From NCBI GenBank assembly GCA_029261795.1, contig JAJDAP010000107.1, forward strand, positions 48,629-112,628: a DNA stretch of 64,000 nucleotides, given 5' to 3'. A model generated the notes under the pieces. That model was not told where the DNA came from. It worked only from the letters and a program-made list of their open reading frames with translations, and searched no databases. Position 1 is the stretch's first letter. Every line of letters starts with the position of its first letter. Positions 44,622 to 53,818 of this stretch are shown in pieces. Origin of the DNA: Deltaproteobacteria bacterium (lineage in GTDB: Bacteria; Myxococcota_A; UBA9160; UBA6930). A program made the position numbers and the translations under genes.

Positions 44622-45811
44622 TCGAGTCGGCCTCGCGACTCGAACTCGATGGGCAAGTGGTCGGTGCCGTGAAGGAACTCGCCATAGGCGCGTGTCACTC
44701 CCGCGCCCAACGTGAACTCGGGCGCGACCGCCAGGATCTCCTCCAGCAGCACTCGGCCCTCCAGATTGCCAAGGTGCTCTCCCAGGCACTTGTGAATGCC
44801 GTGGCCGTAGGAGAGCGTGCGCTTCGCTCTGCGGTCGATCTCGAACCGGTCGGCGCGCTCGAACTCGCGTTCGTCGCGGTTGGCCGAAGCCCATAGGAAC
44901 ATCACACCCTGTCCCTCGCAGAGCCGCTTGCCGCCGATCTCGGTATCCGAGGTAAGGCGCCGGCCCAGGAGGTTCGTCGGCTGGTCGTAGCGAAGCGCTT
45001 CGGCGAACGCGGCGCCGATCAGCCCGGGCTCGCGGACGATGTCTCGCCGGGTGTCTGGATTCTCGTGAAGCGCGTGCAAGGCATTTCCGACCGCAAGCGG
45101 GACCACCTCGACGCCGGTGACCAGCAGCCCGAACAGGTTCCCGACGATCTCGTCGTTGGTGAGAGGTGTTCCCTCAGGCGCCGCCGAACACCAGGCGGAG
45201 AGGTGATCTTCCCGGTCGGTAGGCGCGTCACGGATCTCGGCGACCAGTTGGTGGGCGCGTTCCATGAACTCGCCGATCGCGATCGCGCCGATGTTCGAGG
45301 TACCCACCTGACCGGGATCTCGCGCGAAGAACTGCGCGACGCGGGCGCGCAGAAAATGGGCGTCGTCGCTGTCGAGACCGATCAGGTCAGCGATCGTTTC
45401 GGTAGCGACCGGGCCGGCGACGTCGGCCACGGCGTCGAAGGCGCCGCGCTTGCCTGATACGGCCAGGCGATCGCGCACCCGCGTTCGAATCGAGGGTTCG
45501 AGGGCCGCGATCGCTCTTGCCCCGTAGCTGGCGCTGACGAGCCCGCGATGGGCGCGCTGACGCGGAAGATCCATCGTCAGGAAGGTGGGCGGCGGCGGCG
45601 GTTCGCGCAGCAGGATCTGCCCGGGGGAGACGCCGGTCTCAGCGGAGAACACGTCGCTGCGCGTGCACGCTGCGTACACGTCCTCGAAACGGGAGAGAAA
45701 CCAACTGTCATAGCGTTCGACGTAGTGGACCGGGCTCTCGGCGCGCAAACGCGCGTAGGCCGGCCAGGGATCGCGCATGACTTCGTCCGAGTATGGGTCG
45801 TAGGAATCCAC
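44618..45811 (-). CDS. Cytochrome P450 with atypical I-helix
   Basis: A 397-residue P450: ExxR at 271-274 (EALR) and heme loop YGHGIHKCLG with Cys342. The oxygen-activation motif reads TGVEVV (232-237), where most P450s have a Thr after the acidic residue; here Val replaces it. Loss of that Thr is known in some P450s with altered proton delivery or peroxygenase-like chemistry. The GTG start lies 4 bp after the VOC gene. The stop overlaps the next transporter gene. A redox partner is not nearby. Confidence 0.9.
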   Translation of the reverse strand: MDSYDPYSDEVMRDPWPAYARLRAESPVHYVERYDSWFLSRFEDVYAACTRSDVFSAETGVSPGQILLREPPPPPTFLTMDLPRQRAHRGLVSASYGARAIAALEPSIRTRVRDRLAVSGKRGAFDAVADVAGPVATETIADLIGLDSDDAHFLRARVAQFFARDPGQVGTSNIGAIAIGEFMERAHQLVAEIRDAPTDREDHLSAWCSAAPEGTPLTNDEIVGNLFGLLVTGVEVVPLAVGNALHALHENPDTRRDIVREPGLIGAAFAEALRYDQPTNLLGRRLTSDTEIGGKRLCEGQGVMFLWASANRDEREFERADRFEIDRRAKRTLSYGHGIHKCLGEHLGNLEGRVLLEEILAVAPEFTLGAGVTRAYGEFLHGTDHLPIEFESRGRLE

Positions 45812-45815
45812 GCGC

Positions 45816-46214
45816 CTAACGACCCTGTGCCAGTTCGATCAGGTTGCCGTCCGGGTCGCGAACCTGGGCGATCAGTCGACCTGGTCGCGGCTCTGTCAAG
45901 GCGACTGCCAGATCGCCGCCGGCTCGTTCGCAAGCCGAGATCGCACTGGCCACATCCTCGACTTCGAGTGTGATGTATCGATAGCCGGGGCGGCCGGACA
46001 GTCCTCCCTCGGCGGAATTGCCGGCGGGAGCGATTTCCGGCTCGAGAATTCGAAGCAGGCTGGCGCCCCAGCGGAGCCGGCGGATGCAGCCCACTCCGGC
46101 AAGCAGCAGGTCGGGCTCTGCCTCGAAGCCGAGCGCATCGTGATAGAAGGAAGCCAGCCGCTTGCCGTGCCGGCTCACGATGCCGACATCCAGCGCTTCC
46201 GACGCCCGAATCAC
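45816..46214 (-). CDS. VOC-family (glyoxalase-like) protein
   Basis: A roughly 132-residue vicinal-oxygen-chelate protein, one domain pair: ALDVGIVSRHGKRLASFYHDALGF and YITLEVEDVASAISACERAG, ending VRDPDGNLIELAQGR with the metal-binding Glu. The frame is open further upstream, but the preceding sequence is Arg/Ser/His-rich and unlike a protein N-terminus. A GTG at 46212-46214 is the most reasonable start, though no good ribosome binding site is visible. It is the first gene of the P450/transporter operon. Confidence 0.72.
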   Translation of the reverse strand: MIRASEALDVGIVSRHGKRLASFYHDALGFEAEPDLLLAGVGCIRRLRWGASLLRILEPEIAPAGNSAEGGLSGRPGYRYITLEVEDVASAISACERAGGDLAVALTEPRPGRLIAQVRDPDGNLIELAQGR

Positions 46215-46399
46215 GAGCCGCAACGCGTGGGTCGGGAGGAGTGGCCGCCGGTGTTCATGGTGGCGGGATGGAAGCGTCTTCGGGAACGCAGCACAATGCC
46301 GCGATGCCGAATGAAACGACACGATGGATCCACCGCTCCTGCGCGATCCGCGAGGCGACCTGTGGCCTGCGTTTCGAAGTGACAGCCGTGAACTAACGT

Positions 46400-47011
46400 T
46401 CAAATCGCGACCTGGGCTTCGGGGAGATCGTCGAGCCCTTCTTCGAGAGGAACTCCCGTCATGTTCGCGACCATCGAGAGCATCGTGTATTGGCCGACCA
46501 CGAACGGGATCTCGACCAGCTGCGCCACGTCGTAGGCGGCTTCGAGTGCGCGCCAGGTCGCTTCGCTCACGTCGTGGCCCCGGTGGAGTTCGTCCGCCGC
46601 GCGAAGCAGCAAAGCGTCGCCGTCGCTCCAGCCTGCGGCATGGGGCCCGGCGGCGATGCGCGCGATCTCGTCATCGCTCAAACCCGCGGCCAGCGCGTAG
46701 ACGACGTGGTGCCCCCACTCGAAGTCGCTGCGGCAGTTCCAGGCGGCCCGCAGGGCCAGCAGTTCCGAGCTGCGCCGGGGCAAGGCGCCGCCGGCCAGGG
46801 CCGCCGCGAAGCCCAGAAAGGGCCCGAGGAGGTGGGGATGTTGGGCCAGGGTCCGGAGAATGTTGAGCGGCCGCCGCGGGGCCGATTCGGACCCACCTTC
46901 GAGGGCGGCAACCCGCTGAAGGGTCCAACCCAGCAGCTTTCGGGCTTCCTCACCGAATTCCGAGGGTTCAAGGGGTTTCAGCCGGAGGTCCCGTGACGAC
47001 ACGCCGGCCAC
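46400..47011 (-). CDS. Carboxymuconolactone decarboxylase/AhpD-like protein
   Basis: A 203-residue helical protein of the CMD/AhpD superfamily: HLLGPFLGFAAAL, SSELLALRAAWNCRSDFEWGHHV (Cys and the Glu-x-x-His-His proton-relay region) and VYALAAGLSDDEIARIA. Only one of the two usual redox Cys is present, which favours a lyase-like or unknown role over AhpD alkylhydroperoxidase. It is separated by a 130-bp gap from, and divergent to, the FadR-type regulator gene. Confidence 0.86.
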   Translation of the reverse strand: MAGVSSRDLRLKPLEPSEFGEEARKLLGWTLQRVAALEGGSESAPRRPLNILRTLAQHPHLLGPFLGFAAALAGGALPRRSSELLALRAAWNCRSDFEWGHHVVYALAAGLSDDEIARIAAGPHAAGWSDGDALLLRAADELHRGHDVSEATWRALEAAYDVAQLVEIPFVVGQYTMLSMVANMTGVPLEEGLDDLPEAQVAI

Positions 47012-47088
47012 TGTATCGAAGAGGCCGGAATTTTCAGAGGAAATTGCCCCTCCAGCTGGCGTTCGGGGGAACCGATCAGTACCTTCCC

Positions 47089-47115
47089 TTGGTCAGACCA
47101 ATCTGGTCTGACCAA
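47089..47115. promoter_or_regulatory. Tandem FadR/GntR-type operator
   Basis: A 27-bp perfect palindrome made of two overlapping sites: TTGGTCAGACCAA (47089-47101) and TGGTCTGACCA (47104-47114). Each is itself a TGGTC-N-GACCA palindrome, the form recognised by FadR-subfamily GntR regulators. It lies 30 bp before the regulator's ATG and between it and the divergent CMD gene, so it likely controls both directions. Confidence 0.85.
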
Positions 47116-47144
47116 TTCTCAGCGCCCCCGAGAATCCTCTTTCC

Positions 47145-47933
47145 ATGCTCTCCCTCCCGACAGCGGTCGAGCGTGTCGTTCGCGACCTCCGCGATGACAT
47201 CCTGCGCGGTCGACTCCGCACCGGCGATCGTCTGCCCTCCGAGCGAGATCTCGCCGAGAGCGCGGGCGTCAACCGCGGTGCCGTTCGAGAGGGTCTGCGG
47301 GCGCTCGCCCAGCTCGGCCTGATCGAGATCCTGCCGCGTGGTGCCCAGGTCGCCCCGCTCAACGAGGCCAGCCTCGACGTGCTGGGCCATCTGCTCGAAC
47401 TCGACGATCTCCCGGATGCGGAACTCGCCGACCAGGTCCTGGAGGTGCACGGTCACGTGCTGTCTGCGGCCGTTCGGATGGCTGTCGAGCGCGGGAGTGA
47501 TGACGACATCGAACGCCTGCGTAAACAGCTCGAACAGATCACTCGCGATGATCTCGCCGAAGAATCCTACGCGGAGAGCATGCACGAATTGGTGCGAATG
47601 CTGGTCGATGTCAGCGGCAATTTCGTGCTTCGACTCGTGCGCCACGGCCTCGAGCTGCAGTTCTGGGACCGGATTCATCGCATCGAAGGCCTCTCGGTTC
47701 GGATCCCGCGAGAGATTCTCCACGATCTCGTCGGCCAACTCGACCAGGCGGTGGCCGCCAGGGACGCATTGACCGCGTCGGACCTGGCCTTGCGTTTCCT
47801 TCGCGCGCATCGCGATCGGATCGTCGACCTGCTCCAGGAAGAACACGCCAAACAAGCCCGTGCCGCACTGCAAGAGGGCCTCGCGACCTCTCTCTTGCAA
47901 CACCTGCGCGTCCTCGAGGAGGGTGGGGAATGA
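47145..47933 (+). CDS. FadR-subfamily GntR transcriptional regulator
   Basis: A 262-residue regulator: winged-helix domain (about 8-75) with RLPSERDLAESAGVNRGAVREGLRALAQLGLIEILPRGAQV, and an all-helical FCD effector domain (about 90-240) with acidic/His metal-ligand candidates. FCD regulators sense organic acids or acyl-CoAs. The operator lies just upstream. The stop overlaps the efflux adaptor start (ATGA), so this protein very likely represses its own efflux operon. Confidence 0.93.
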   Translation: MLSLPTAVERVVRDLRDDILRGRLRTGDRLPSERDLAESAGVNRGAVREGLRALAQLGLIEILPRGAQVAPLNEASLDVLGHLLELDDLPDAELADQVLEVHGHVLSAAVRMAVERGSDDDIERLRKQLEQITRDDLAEESYAESMHELVRMLVDVSGNFVLRLVRHGLELQFWDRIHRIEGLSVRIPREILHDLVGQLDQAVAARDALTASDLALRFLRAHRDRIVDLLQEEHAKQARAALQEGLATSLLQHLRVLEEGGE

Positions 47934-49114
47934 ACCCGCGGAACCCCAAGGTGTGGTTGCCGATCGCGATGATGGCGGGCTTCTCCTTCATCGCGGCCAT
48001 CTTGATCGCGACGGCGTCCGAAGTGAAGACGGCCGTGCCGGAGCCGGTGATGTTGGCGGTACGCGTGGTGAACGCCGATCCAGAGCCGGTGCGGCTGATC
48101 GTCCGTTCCCAGGGAACGGTAGCGCCACGCACCGAAAGTGCGCTGATTCCGGAAGTTTCGGGACCGGTCGTCTGGACCTCGCCCTCCCTCGTCTCCGGTG
48201 GTTTCATCGAAGCCGGGGAGCCGCTGCTACGGATCGATCGCGGCGACTACGAGACGGCTCGTGTCCGGGCCCGCGCCGCGCTCGAACGTGCCGAGGGCGA
48301 ACTCGAGCACGCAAAGGCCAATCTGCTCCGGCTCGAGGGCCTGGCGGCTCAGGACATTGCGAGCCCGTCACAGCTCGATGAAGCGCGGCGCGCGTCCCGG
48401 GTTTCGGCGGCCGGCGTCGATGAAGCCGGCGCCCAGCTCCGCCAGACCCAACGCGATCTTTCGCGCACCGAGATCCACGCGCCTTATTCCGGGCGTGTTC
48501 GCGAGGAGAACGTCGACGTTGGTCAGTTCGTGAGCCGAGGACAGTCGCTCGCCACGATCTACGCAACGGATTATGTGGAGGTGCGGCTTCCGATTCCCGA
48601 CCAGGAACTGGCATTCCTCGATCTCGGGCTCTTCGCATCCGCGAAGGAAGCGGCGATCCTGCCGGAGGTCCGCCTGCGAGCGCGATTCGCCGGCGCAGAG
48701 CACGCCTGGAGCGGGCGCATCGTTCGTACCGAGGGCGAGATCGATGCGAAGAGTCGCATGGTCCACGTCGTCGCCAGGGTCGAGAAGCCCTACGAACCCG
48801 GGCCCGACGGACGGCCCCCGCTCGCCGTGGGCCTGTTCGTCAGTGCCGAGATCGACGGCCCCGAGTTCGACGCCGTCGTCACCGTTCCGCGCGAGGCCGT
48901 GCGTGCTGACAACAGTGTCTTGATCGTCGACGAGGAACAGCGGCTCCAGCGCCGTCCAGTGGAAGTCCTGCGCATCGAGCAGGATCGGGTGCTGATTCGC
49001 GGTGCGTTGGCCAAGGGCGAGCGGATCTGCGTTTCGACCGTGCGCGCCTTCCTGCCGGGTATGAGCGTGAGTGTCATCAAAGCCCGGAGCCCTGCCGAGG
49101 ACGATCGTTCGTGA
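47930..49114 (+). CDS. RND efflux periplasmic adaptor (membrane fusion protein)
   Basis: A 394-residue HlyD/AcrA-type adaptor: an N-terminal membrane anchor (10-28), split lipoyl domain (…GTVAPRTESALIPEVSG… / …HAPYSGRVREENVDVGQFVSRG…), an alpha-hairpin (about 105-170) and beta-barrel/membrane-proximal domains. It bridges the RND permease to an outer-membrane channel not encoded here. It overlaps both neighbours by 4 bp. Confidence 0.92.
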   Translation: MNPRNPKVWLPIAMMAGFSFIAAILIATASEVKTAVPEPVMLAVRVVNADPEPVRLIVRSQGTVAPRTESALIPEVSGPVVWTSPSLVSGGFIEAGEPLLRIDRGDYETARVRARAALERAEGELEHAKANLLRLEGLAAQDIASPSQLDEARRASRVSAAGVDEAGAQLRQTQRDLSRTEIHAPYSGRVREENVDVGQFVSRGQSLATIYATDYVEVRLPIPDQELAFLDLGLFASAKEAAILPEVRLRARFAGAEHAWSGRIVRTEGEIDAKSRMVHVVARVEKPYEPGPDGRPPLAVGLFVSAEIDGPEFDAVVTVPREAVRADNSVLIVDEEQRLQRRPVEVLRIEQDRVLIRGALAKGERICVSTVRAFLPGMSVSVIKARSPAEDDRS

Positions 49115-52100
49115 GTCAGATGATCCGCTGGTTCGCCCACAACCCGGTCGCCGCGAACCTGATGATGGTGTTGTTCGTGCTCGGTGGCATCGGGGCGATG
49201 CCGAGCATCTTCCTCGAGGAATTCCCTTCCATCGAGACCAACATGATCCAGATCCAGGTCGACTACCTGGGCGCGGCGCCGGAAGAGAGTGAGCAGGGCG
49301 TCTGTATTCGGATCGAGGAAGCCGTCGAAGGGACGCCGGGCGTGGACGAGATTCGTTCGCGTGCAGTCGAAGGCGCCTGCATCGTGACCGTCGAACTGTT
49401 CACCGAGACGGACGAGGCGGTCGCCTACGACGACGTCAAGAACCGCGTCGACTCGATTTCCACGCTCCCGGTGGAGACCGAGAAGCCGGTCGTCTCCCTG
49501 CTCCAGGTCAAGAGCGGCGTCGTGAAGCTCGCGATCTCCGGCGACATCGACGAGCAATCCCTTCGCGAACTCGGTCAGCGGGTTCGCGACGACATCGCCG
49601 GCCTGGAAGGCGTCTCCCAGGTAACGCTCGAGATGGCGCGGGACTACGAGATCTCCATCGAGGTTTCTGAGCAGACGCTACGCCGCCATGGAATCACGTT
49701 CGCCCAGGTCGCCCAGGCCGTGCGCCGCTGGTCCCTCGACCTGCCCGGCGGCACCGTCAAGACATCGGGCGGCGAGATCCTGCTGCGCACCAAGGGCCAG
49801 GCCTATTGGGGCGCGGATTTCGCCGACGTCGTGATCCTGACGCGCAACGATGGCACCACGCTCACGGTCGGTGAGATCGCCGACGTTCGAGATGGCTTCG
49901 AGGACATCGATCTCCTCGCTCGCTACAACGGGCGGCCGGCCGTCATCGTGAAGGTCGAACGCTTCGGCGAAGAGGATATCCTCGCCATCGCCGATCTGGT
50001 CTTTGCCTATATCGCGGAAATGAACGCGAAGCTTCCCGAGAGTGTGGCCATCACGCCGTACAAGGTGGAGGCAGACGACCTGCGCGATCGGCTCTCGACG
50101 GTGAGCCGCAACGCGGTCGGCGGCCTGGTCCTGGTCTTGGCGACACTGGCGCTGTTCCTGCGCTTTCGCGTCGCCATCTGGGTAGCGGCCGGCGTCCCCA
50201 TCTCGCTCGCTGGTGCGGTGATGTTATTTCCGTTCATCGAGTATTCGATCAGCACGATGTCGATCATGTCCTTCCTGCTGGTGGTGGGGATCCTCGTGGA
50301 CGACGCGATCGTCGTCGGCGAGAGCGTCTACTCTCGGGAGCAGCAGGGCGAGGATCAGCTCGAAGCCGCCGTCAACGGAACGCTCGACGTCTACGTGCCG
50401 GTGCTGTTCGGCGTAGCGACGACGATCGCCGCCTTCGTTCCGATGACCCTCGTGCCGGGCCGGATGGGCTCGTTCTTCGGGGTGATCGGGGGTACCGCGA
50501 TCGTCTGTCTCGTCTTCTCCCTGATCGAGTCGCAACTCATCCTCCCCTCCCACCTGGCCCATCGCAGCCGGTCGGGCGAATCCGACCAGCAGCCGAGCCG
50601 TTTCAAGGCCTGGCAACGCCGGCTGAGCGATGGCCTCGAGGCCCTGGGACGCAACGGCTACGGGCGCTGGCTCCGAACCGCCGTCGAGTGGCGTTATGCG
50701 ACCCTGGCTGGCGGCCTCGGGCTCATTCTGCTGACGTTCGCCGTCGTCCAGGCCGGCTATCTGAGATATCAGTTCTTCCCGCCGATCGTCGGCAACACCG
50801 CCCGCGCGAATCTGACGATGCCGCCGGGTACACCGCGAGCGGTCACCGAGTTGGCGGTTCGACAGCTCGAAGATGCGGCCGCCAGGCTCAAGACCGAGTA
50901 CGGCGATGAGATCTTCGTGCACGAGCTGACGACGGTGGGAGCGCTGCAGATCCAGGACGGCCCGCCGGACCCGCGGGCGATGGGAGGTGCTTCGAACATG
51001 GCCTCTCTCTCGCTCGAGTTGGTTCCAGGCGACGTTCGAGATGTTTCGACCGAGGAGTTCGTGGCGCGATGGCGCGAAGAGACCGGCCCCATCGCCGATG
51101 CAGTGAAGCTCGAGTTCGTATCCCAGGAGTTCTCGATGGGAAGCGCGATCGCGGTCGAGCTGAGGGGCCCCGATCTCGACGGACTCAAGGATGCGGCTCG
51201 CGCCGTGCGTCACAAACTATCGACCTATCCCAACGTCACCGACGTCAGTGATTCCTTTCGCGATGGCAAGCAGGAGGTCCAACTCGCGCTTCGCCCCGAT
51301 GCGCGGCCGTTGGGCCTGACGCTTCAGGACCTCGCGGGCCAGGTTCGTCAGGCTTTCTATGGCGAAGAGATTCAGCGAGTCCAACGCGGGCGCGACGATG
51401 TACGCGTCATGCTTCGCTACCCGGAGCAGGAACGCCAGTCGTTGGGCGCGCTCGAGGACATGCGAATCCGGACGGCAGATGGAACCGAAGTGCCCTTCGC
51501 CAGTGTCGCCGAGGCTGAATTCGGTCGCGGTTACTCGACCATCCAACGAGCCAACCGGATGCGTGTGGTCTCGGTGACCGCTGACGTGGATCGGACACAG
51601 ATTACGCCGGAGGCGATCAAGGTTTCGTTGGAAAAGGCGCTCCCCGCCATCGTCGGGCAGTATCCGGGCGTCGAGTTCGCATTCAAGGGCGAGCAGGAAG
51701 AGAGTGGCGACGCAGCCGGGGGGCTCATCCGCGGCTTCGGGCTCGCGCTCATCGTCATCTACGGACTCCTGGCAATTCCGCTCAAATCCTACGTCCAGCC
51801 CCTCATCATCATGAGCGTCATCCCGTTCGGTACGATCGGCGCACTCTGGGGCCACATCATCATGGGGTGGGACCTGGTGTTCTTCTCGATGCTAGGCATC
51901 GTCGCACTCTCGGGCGTCGTCGTGAACGCGAGCCTGGTCCTCGTCCACTATGTGAACAATCGGCGCGATACCGGGCTCCCGATGCGCGACGCCGTGCTCG
52001 AGGCGGGTGTGAAGCGTTTCCGGCCGATCGTGCTGACGTCGGCGACCACCTTCCTGGGTCTGGTGCCGTTGATGGTCGCGCGCAGCGTCCAGACGGCCCC

Positions 52101-52263
52101 CTTCGTTCCGATGGCGATCTCGCTCGCGTTCGGCGTCTTCTTCTCGGCGGTCGTGACGTTGTTCCTGGTTCCCACCCTGTACGTGGTCCTCGAGGACCTT
52201 CGAACCGCATTCCAGCGGCGCCGGGGTGTCGCTCCAGAGGCCTTGCCGCTGAGTGGTCGCTGA
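49111..52263 (+). CDS. RND-family efflux permease
   Basis: A 1050-residue inner-membrane pump of the HAE/RND superfamily with 12 helices and two large periplasmic loops. Proton-relay Asp pair in TM4: FLLVVGILVDDAIVVGESVYS. A second-half signature is SMLGIVALSGVVVNASLVLVHYVN. The GTG start overlaps the adaptor stop (GTGA). The substrate is unknown; control by a FadR-type regulator suggests export of an organic acid or hydrophobic metabolite. Confidence 0.94.
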   Translation: MSQMIRWFAHNPVAANLMMVLFVLGGIGAMPSIFLEEFPSIETNMIQIQVDYLGAAPEESEQGVCIRIEEAVEGTPGVDEIRSRAVEGACIVTVELFTETDEAVAYDDVKNRVDSISTLPVETEKPVVSLLQVKSGVVKLAISGDIDEQSLRELGQRVRDDIAGLEGVSQVTLEMARDYEISIEVSEQTLRRHGITFAQVAQAVRRWSLDLPGGTVKTSGGEILLRTKGQAYWGADFADVVILTRNDGTTLTVGEIADVRDGFEDIDLLARYNGRPAVIVKVERFGEEDILAIADLVFAYIAEMNAKLPESVAITPYKVEADDLRDRLSTVSRNAVGGLVLVLATLALFLRFRVAIWVAAGVPISLAGAVMLFPFIEYSISTMSIMSFLLVVGILVDDAIVVGESVYSREQQGEDQLEAAVNGTLDVYVPVLFGVATTIAAFVPMTLVPGRMGSFFGVIGGTAIVCLVFSLIESQLILPSHLAHRSRSGESDQQPSRFKAWQRRLSDGLEALGRNGYGRWLRTAVEWRYATLAGGLGLILLTFAVVQAGYLRYQFFPPIVGNTARANLTMPPGTPRAVTELAVRQLEDAAARLKTEYGDEIFVHELTTVGALQIQDGPPDPRAMGGASNMASLSLELVPGDVRDVSTEEFVARWREETGPIADAVKLEFVSQEFSMGSAIAVELRGPDLDGLKDAARAVRHKLSTYPNVTDVSDSFRDGKQEVQLALRPDARPLGLTLQDLAGQVRQAFYGEEIQRVQRGRDDVRVMLRYPEQERQSLGALEDMRIRTADGTEVPFASVAEAEFGRGYSTIQRANRMRVVSVTADVDRTQITPEAIKVSLEKALPAIVGQYPGVEFAFKGEQEESGDAAGGLIRGFGLALIVIYGLLAIPLKSYVQPLIIMSVIPFGTIGALWGHIIMGWDLVFFSMLGIVALSGVVVNASLVLVHYVNNRRDTGLPMRDAVLEAGVKRFRPIVLTSATTFLGLVPLMVARSVQTAPFVPMAISLAFGVFFSAVVTLFLVPTLYVVLEDLRTAFQRRRGVAPEALPLSGR

Positions 52264-52345
52264 CCCGCCAACACCGCGATGGCGCCGAGACGGAGGGCGA
52301 GGCAGGCTCCAGGATCGAGCCCGACGTTTCGGGCCAAGGAGTCCG

Positions 52346-53539
52346 ATGGAGATCCAACTCGACGGTCCGCCCGGCGGCCCCCTGGTCGGCATCCGTGTCC
52401 TCGACCTATCGAACATCGTGTCGGGCCCGCTGTGCGCCCAGCACTTCGGCGACCTGGGTGCGGATGTGGTCAAGATCGAAGCGCCCCCGATCGGCGATAC
52501 CGCGCGTTTCCTGGGCGGCAGCCAGCGCGCGGGGATGTCCGCGTTCTTCGCCCAGTTCAACCGCAACAAGCGGAGTGTGCGGCTCGACCTGAAGAGTGAG
52601 GCCGGCGCTGCAGCCTTCCGCAGGCTGGCGGCCGACGCCGACATCGTGCTCGAGAACTTCCGGCCCAGCGTGATGGATCGCCTCGGGCTCGGGTACGACT
52701 CGCTCGCGGCGGACAATCCGCGACTGATCTACGTCAGCATCAGCGGCTTCGGTCCCGACGGCCCCTATTCAGGGCTACCCGCCTACGACATGGTGATCCA
52801 GGCGCTCTCGGGTTACGCCAAACAACTGGGTACCAACGAGGAGCCGAAACTCATCAGCAACGTGATGGCCGACAAGACTTCAGGCGTGACCGCGGTCTGG
52901 GCCACCCTGGCGGCACTCTTCTCGCGCGAACGAACCGGCAAGGGCCAACGCATCGACGTTCCGATGCTGGATGCCTTCGCGGGCCTGGTCCTGGCCGATA
53001 GCTACGGCGCCAGCACATTCGACCCCCCGCCGGATCCCGCGGCCAAGTCGCCGGCAGACGGTCTGTTTCGCGCCTGGCCAACCTCGGATGGTCACGTCGC
53101 CGTGATCGTGATCGAAGATCACCAGTTCCAGGCACTATGTCGTGCCTTGGGCACGCCCGAGGTCGCCGACGACGAACGCTATGCGACGCTGATGTCCCGC
53201 ATGCAGAACGGCGAGGCACTGTTCGCGATGCTCGGGGAGAGGCTTGCCCACTTCAGCACCGAAGAGATCGTCCGGCGCGCTCGCGAAGAAGGGGCTCCGG
53301 TGGCCCCGGTCAACGATGTCGCCGCCTTCCTCGAGGACGAGCAAGTCAAGGCCTCGGGGATCGTCTTCGATCTTCCGCATCCCGAAGCGGGCCCGATCCC
53401 GGTCTTTCGCAGCGCCCCACGCTTCTCCGAGACCCCCTCCGCGGTCCGCCGTCTACCCCCGAGCTTGGGCGAGCACACCGAAGAGGTGCTGCGCGAAGCG
53501 GGCTTCAGCGAGGAAGAGATCGCCGAACTCGGCGGCTAG
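52346..53539 (+). CDS. CaiB/BaiF family III CoA-transferase
   Basis: A 397-residue type III CoA-transferase: LVGIRVLDLSNIVSGPLCAQHFGDLGADVVKIE near the N-terminus, with the catalytic Asp expected in the PAYDMVIQALSGYA region, and RIDVPMLDAFAGLV. The ATG (52346) follows AAGGAG. It exchanges CoA between carboxylic acids by way of covalent intermediates. It is 82 bp after the RND permease and may share its transcript, tying an acyl-CoA pathway to the efflux system. Confidence 0.92.
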   Translation: MEIQLDGPPGGPLVGIRVLDLSNIVSGPLCAQHFGDLGADVVKIEAPPIGDTARFLGGSQRAGMSAFFAQFNRNKRSVRLDLKSEAGAAAFRRLAADADIVLENFRPSVMDRLGLGYDSLAADNPRLIYVSISGFGPDGPYSGLPAYDMVIQALSGYAKQLGTNEEPKLISNVMADKTSGVTAVWATLAALFSRERTGKGQRIDVPMLDAFAGLVLADSYGASTFDPPPDPAAKSPADGLFRAWPTSDGHVAVIVIEDHQFQALCRALGTPEVADDERYATLMSRMQNGEALFAMLGERLAHFSTEEIVRRAREEGAPVAPVNDVAAFLEDEQVKASGIVFDLPHPEAGPIPVFRSAPRFSETPSAVRRLPPSLGEHTEEVLREAGFSEEEIAELGG

Positions 53540-53818
53540 GCCGAAGTCGACGGCTGGCAATCTCTGCACAGGCGACCTTGCGTTCGCGATCGGCGAGCTG
53601 TTGCAGTTTCGAGGGCGTGAACCGGTCTCCTCCGAGCGGAGCTGGGTCCCGGAAGGCTTCTGAGGGGGTGGTTCGCGCGGATGTTAGGTAGATCGGGTCA
53701 GGGTCGAAGGCGCGAGCGGGCGTGGGGCGAGTCGAACGGTGTTTCGGGGATGCGATGTCGATTGTTGTTAGTTGTTAGTCTATTATCGCTATAATCAAAA
53801 ACATGCAACGTAAGTCAG

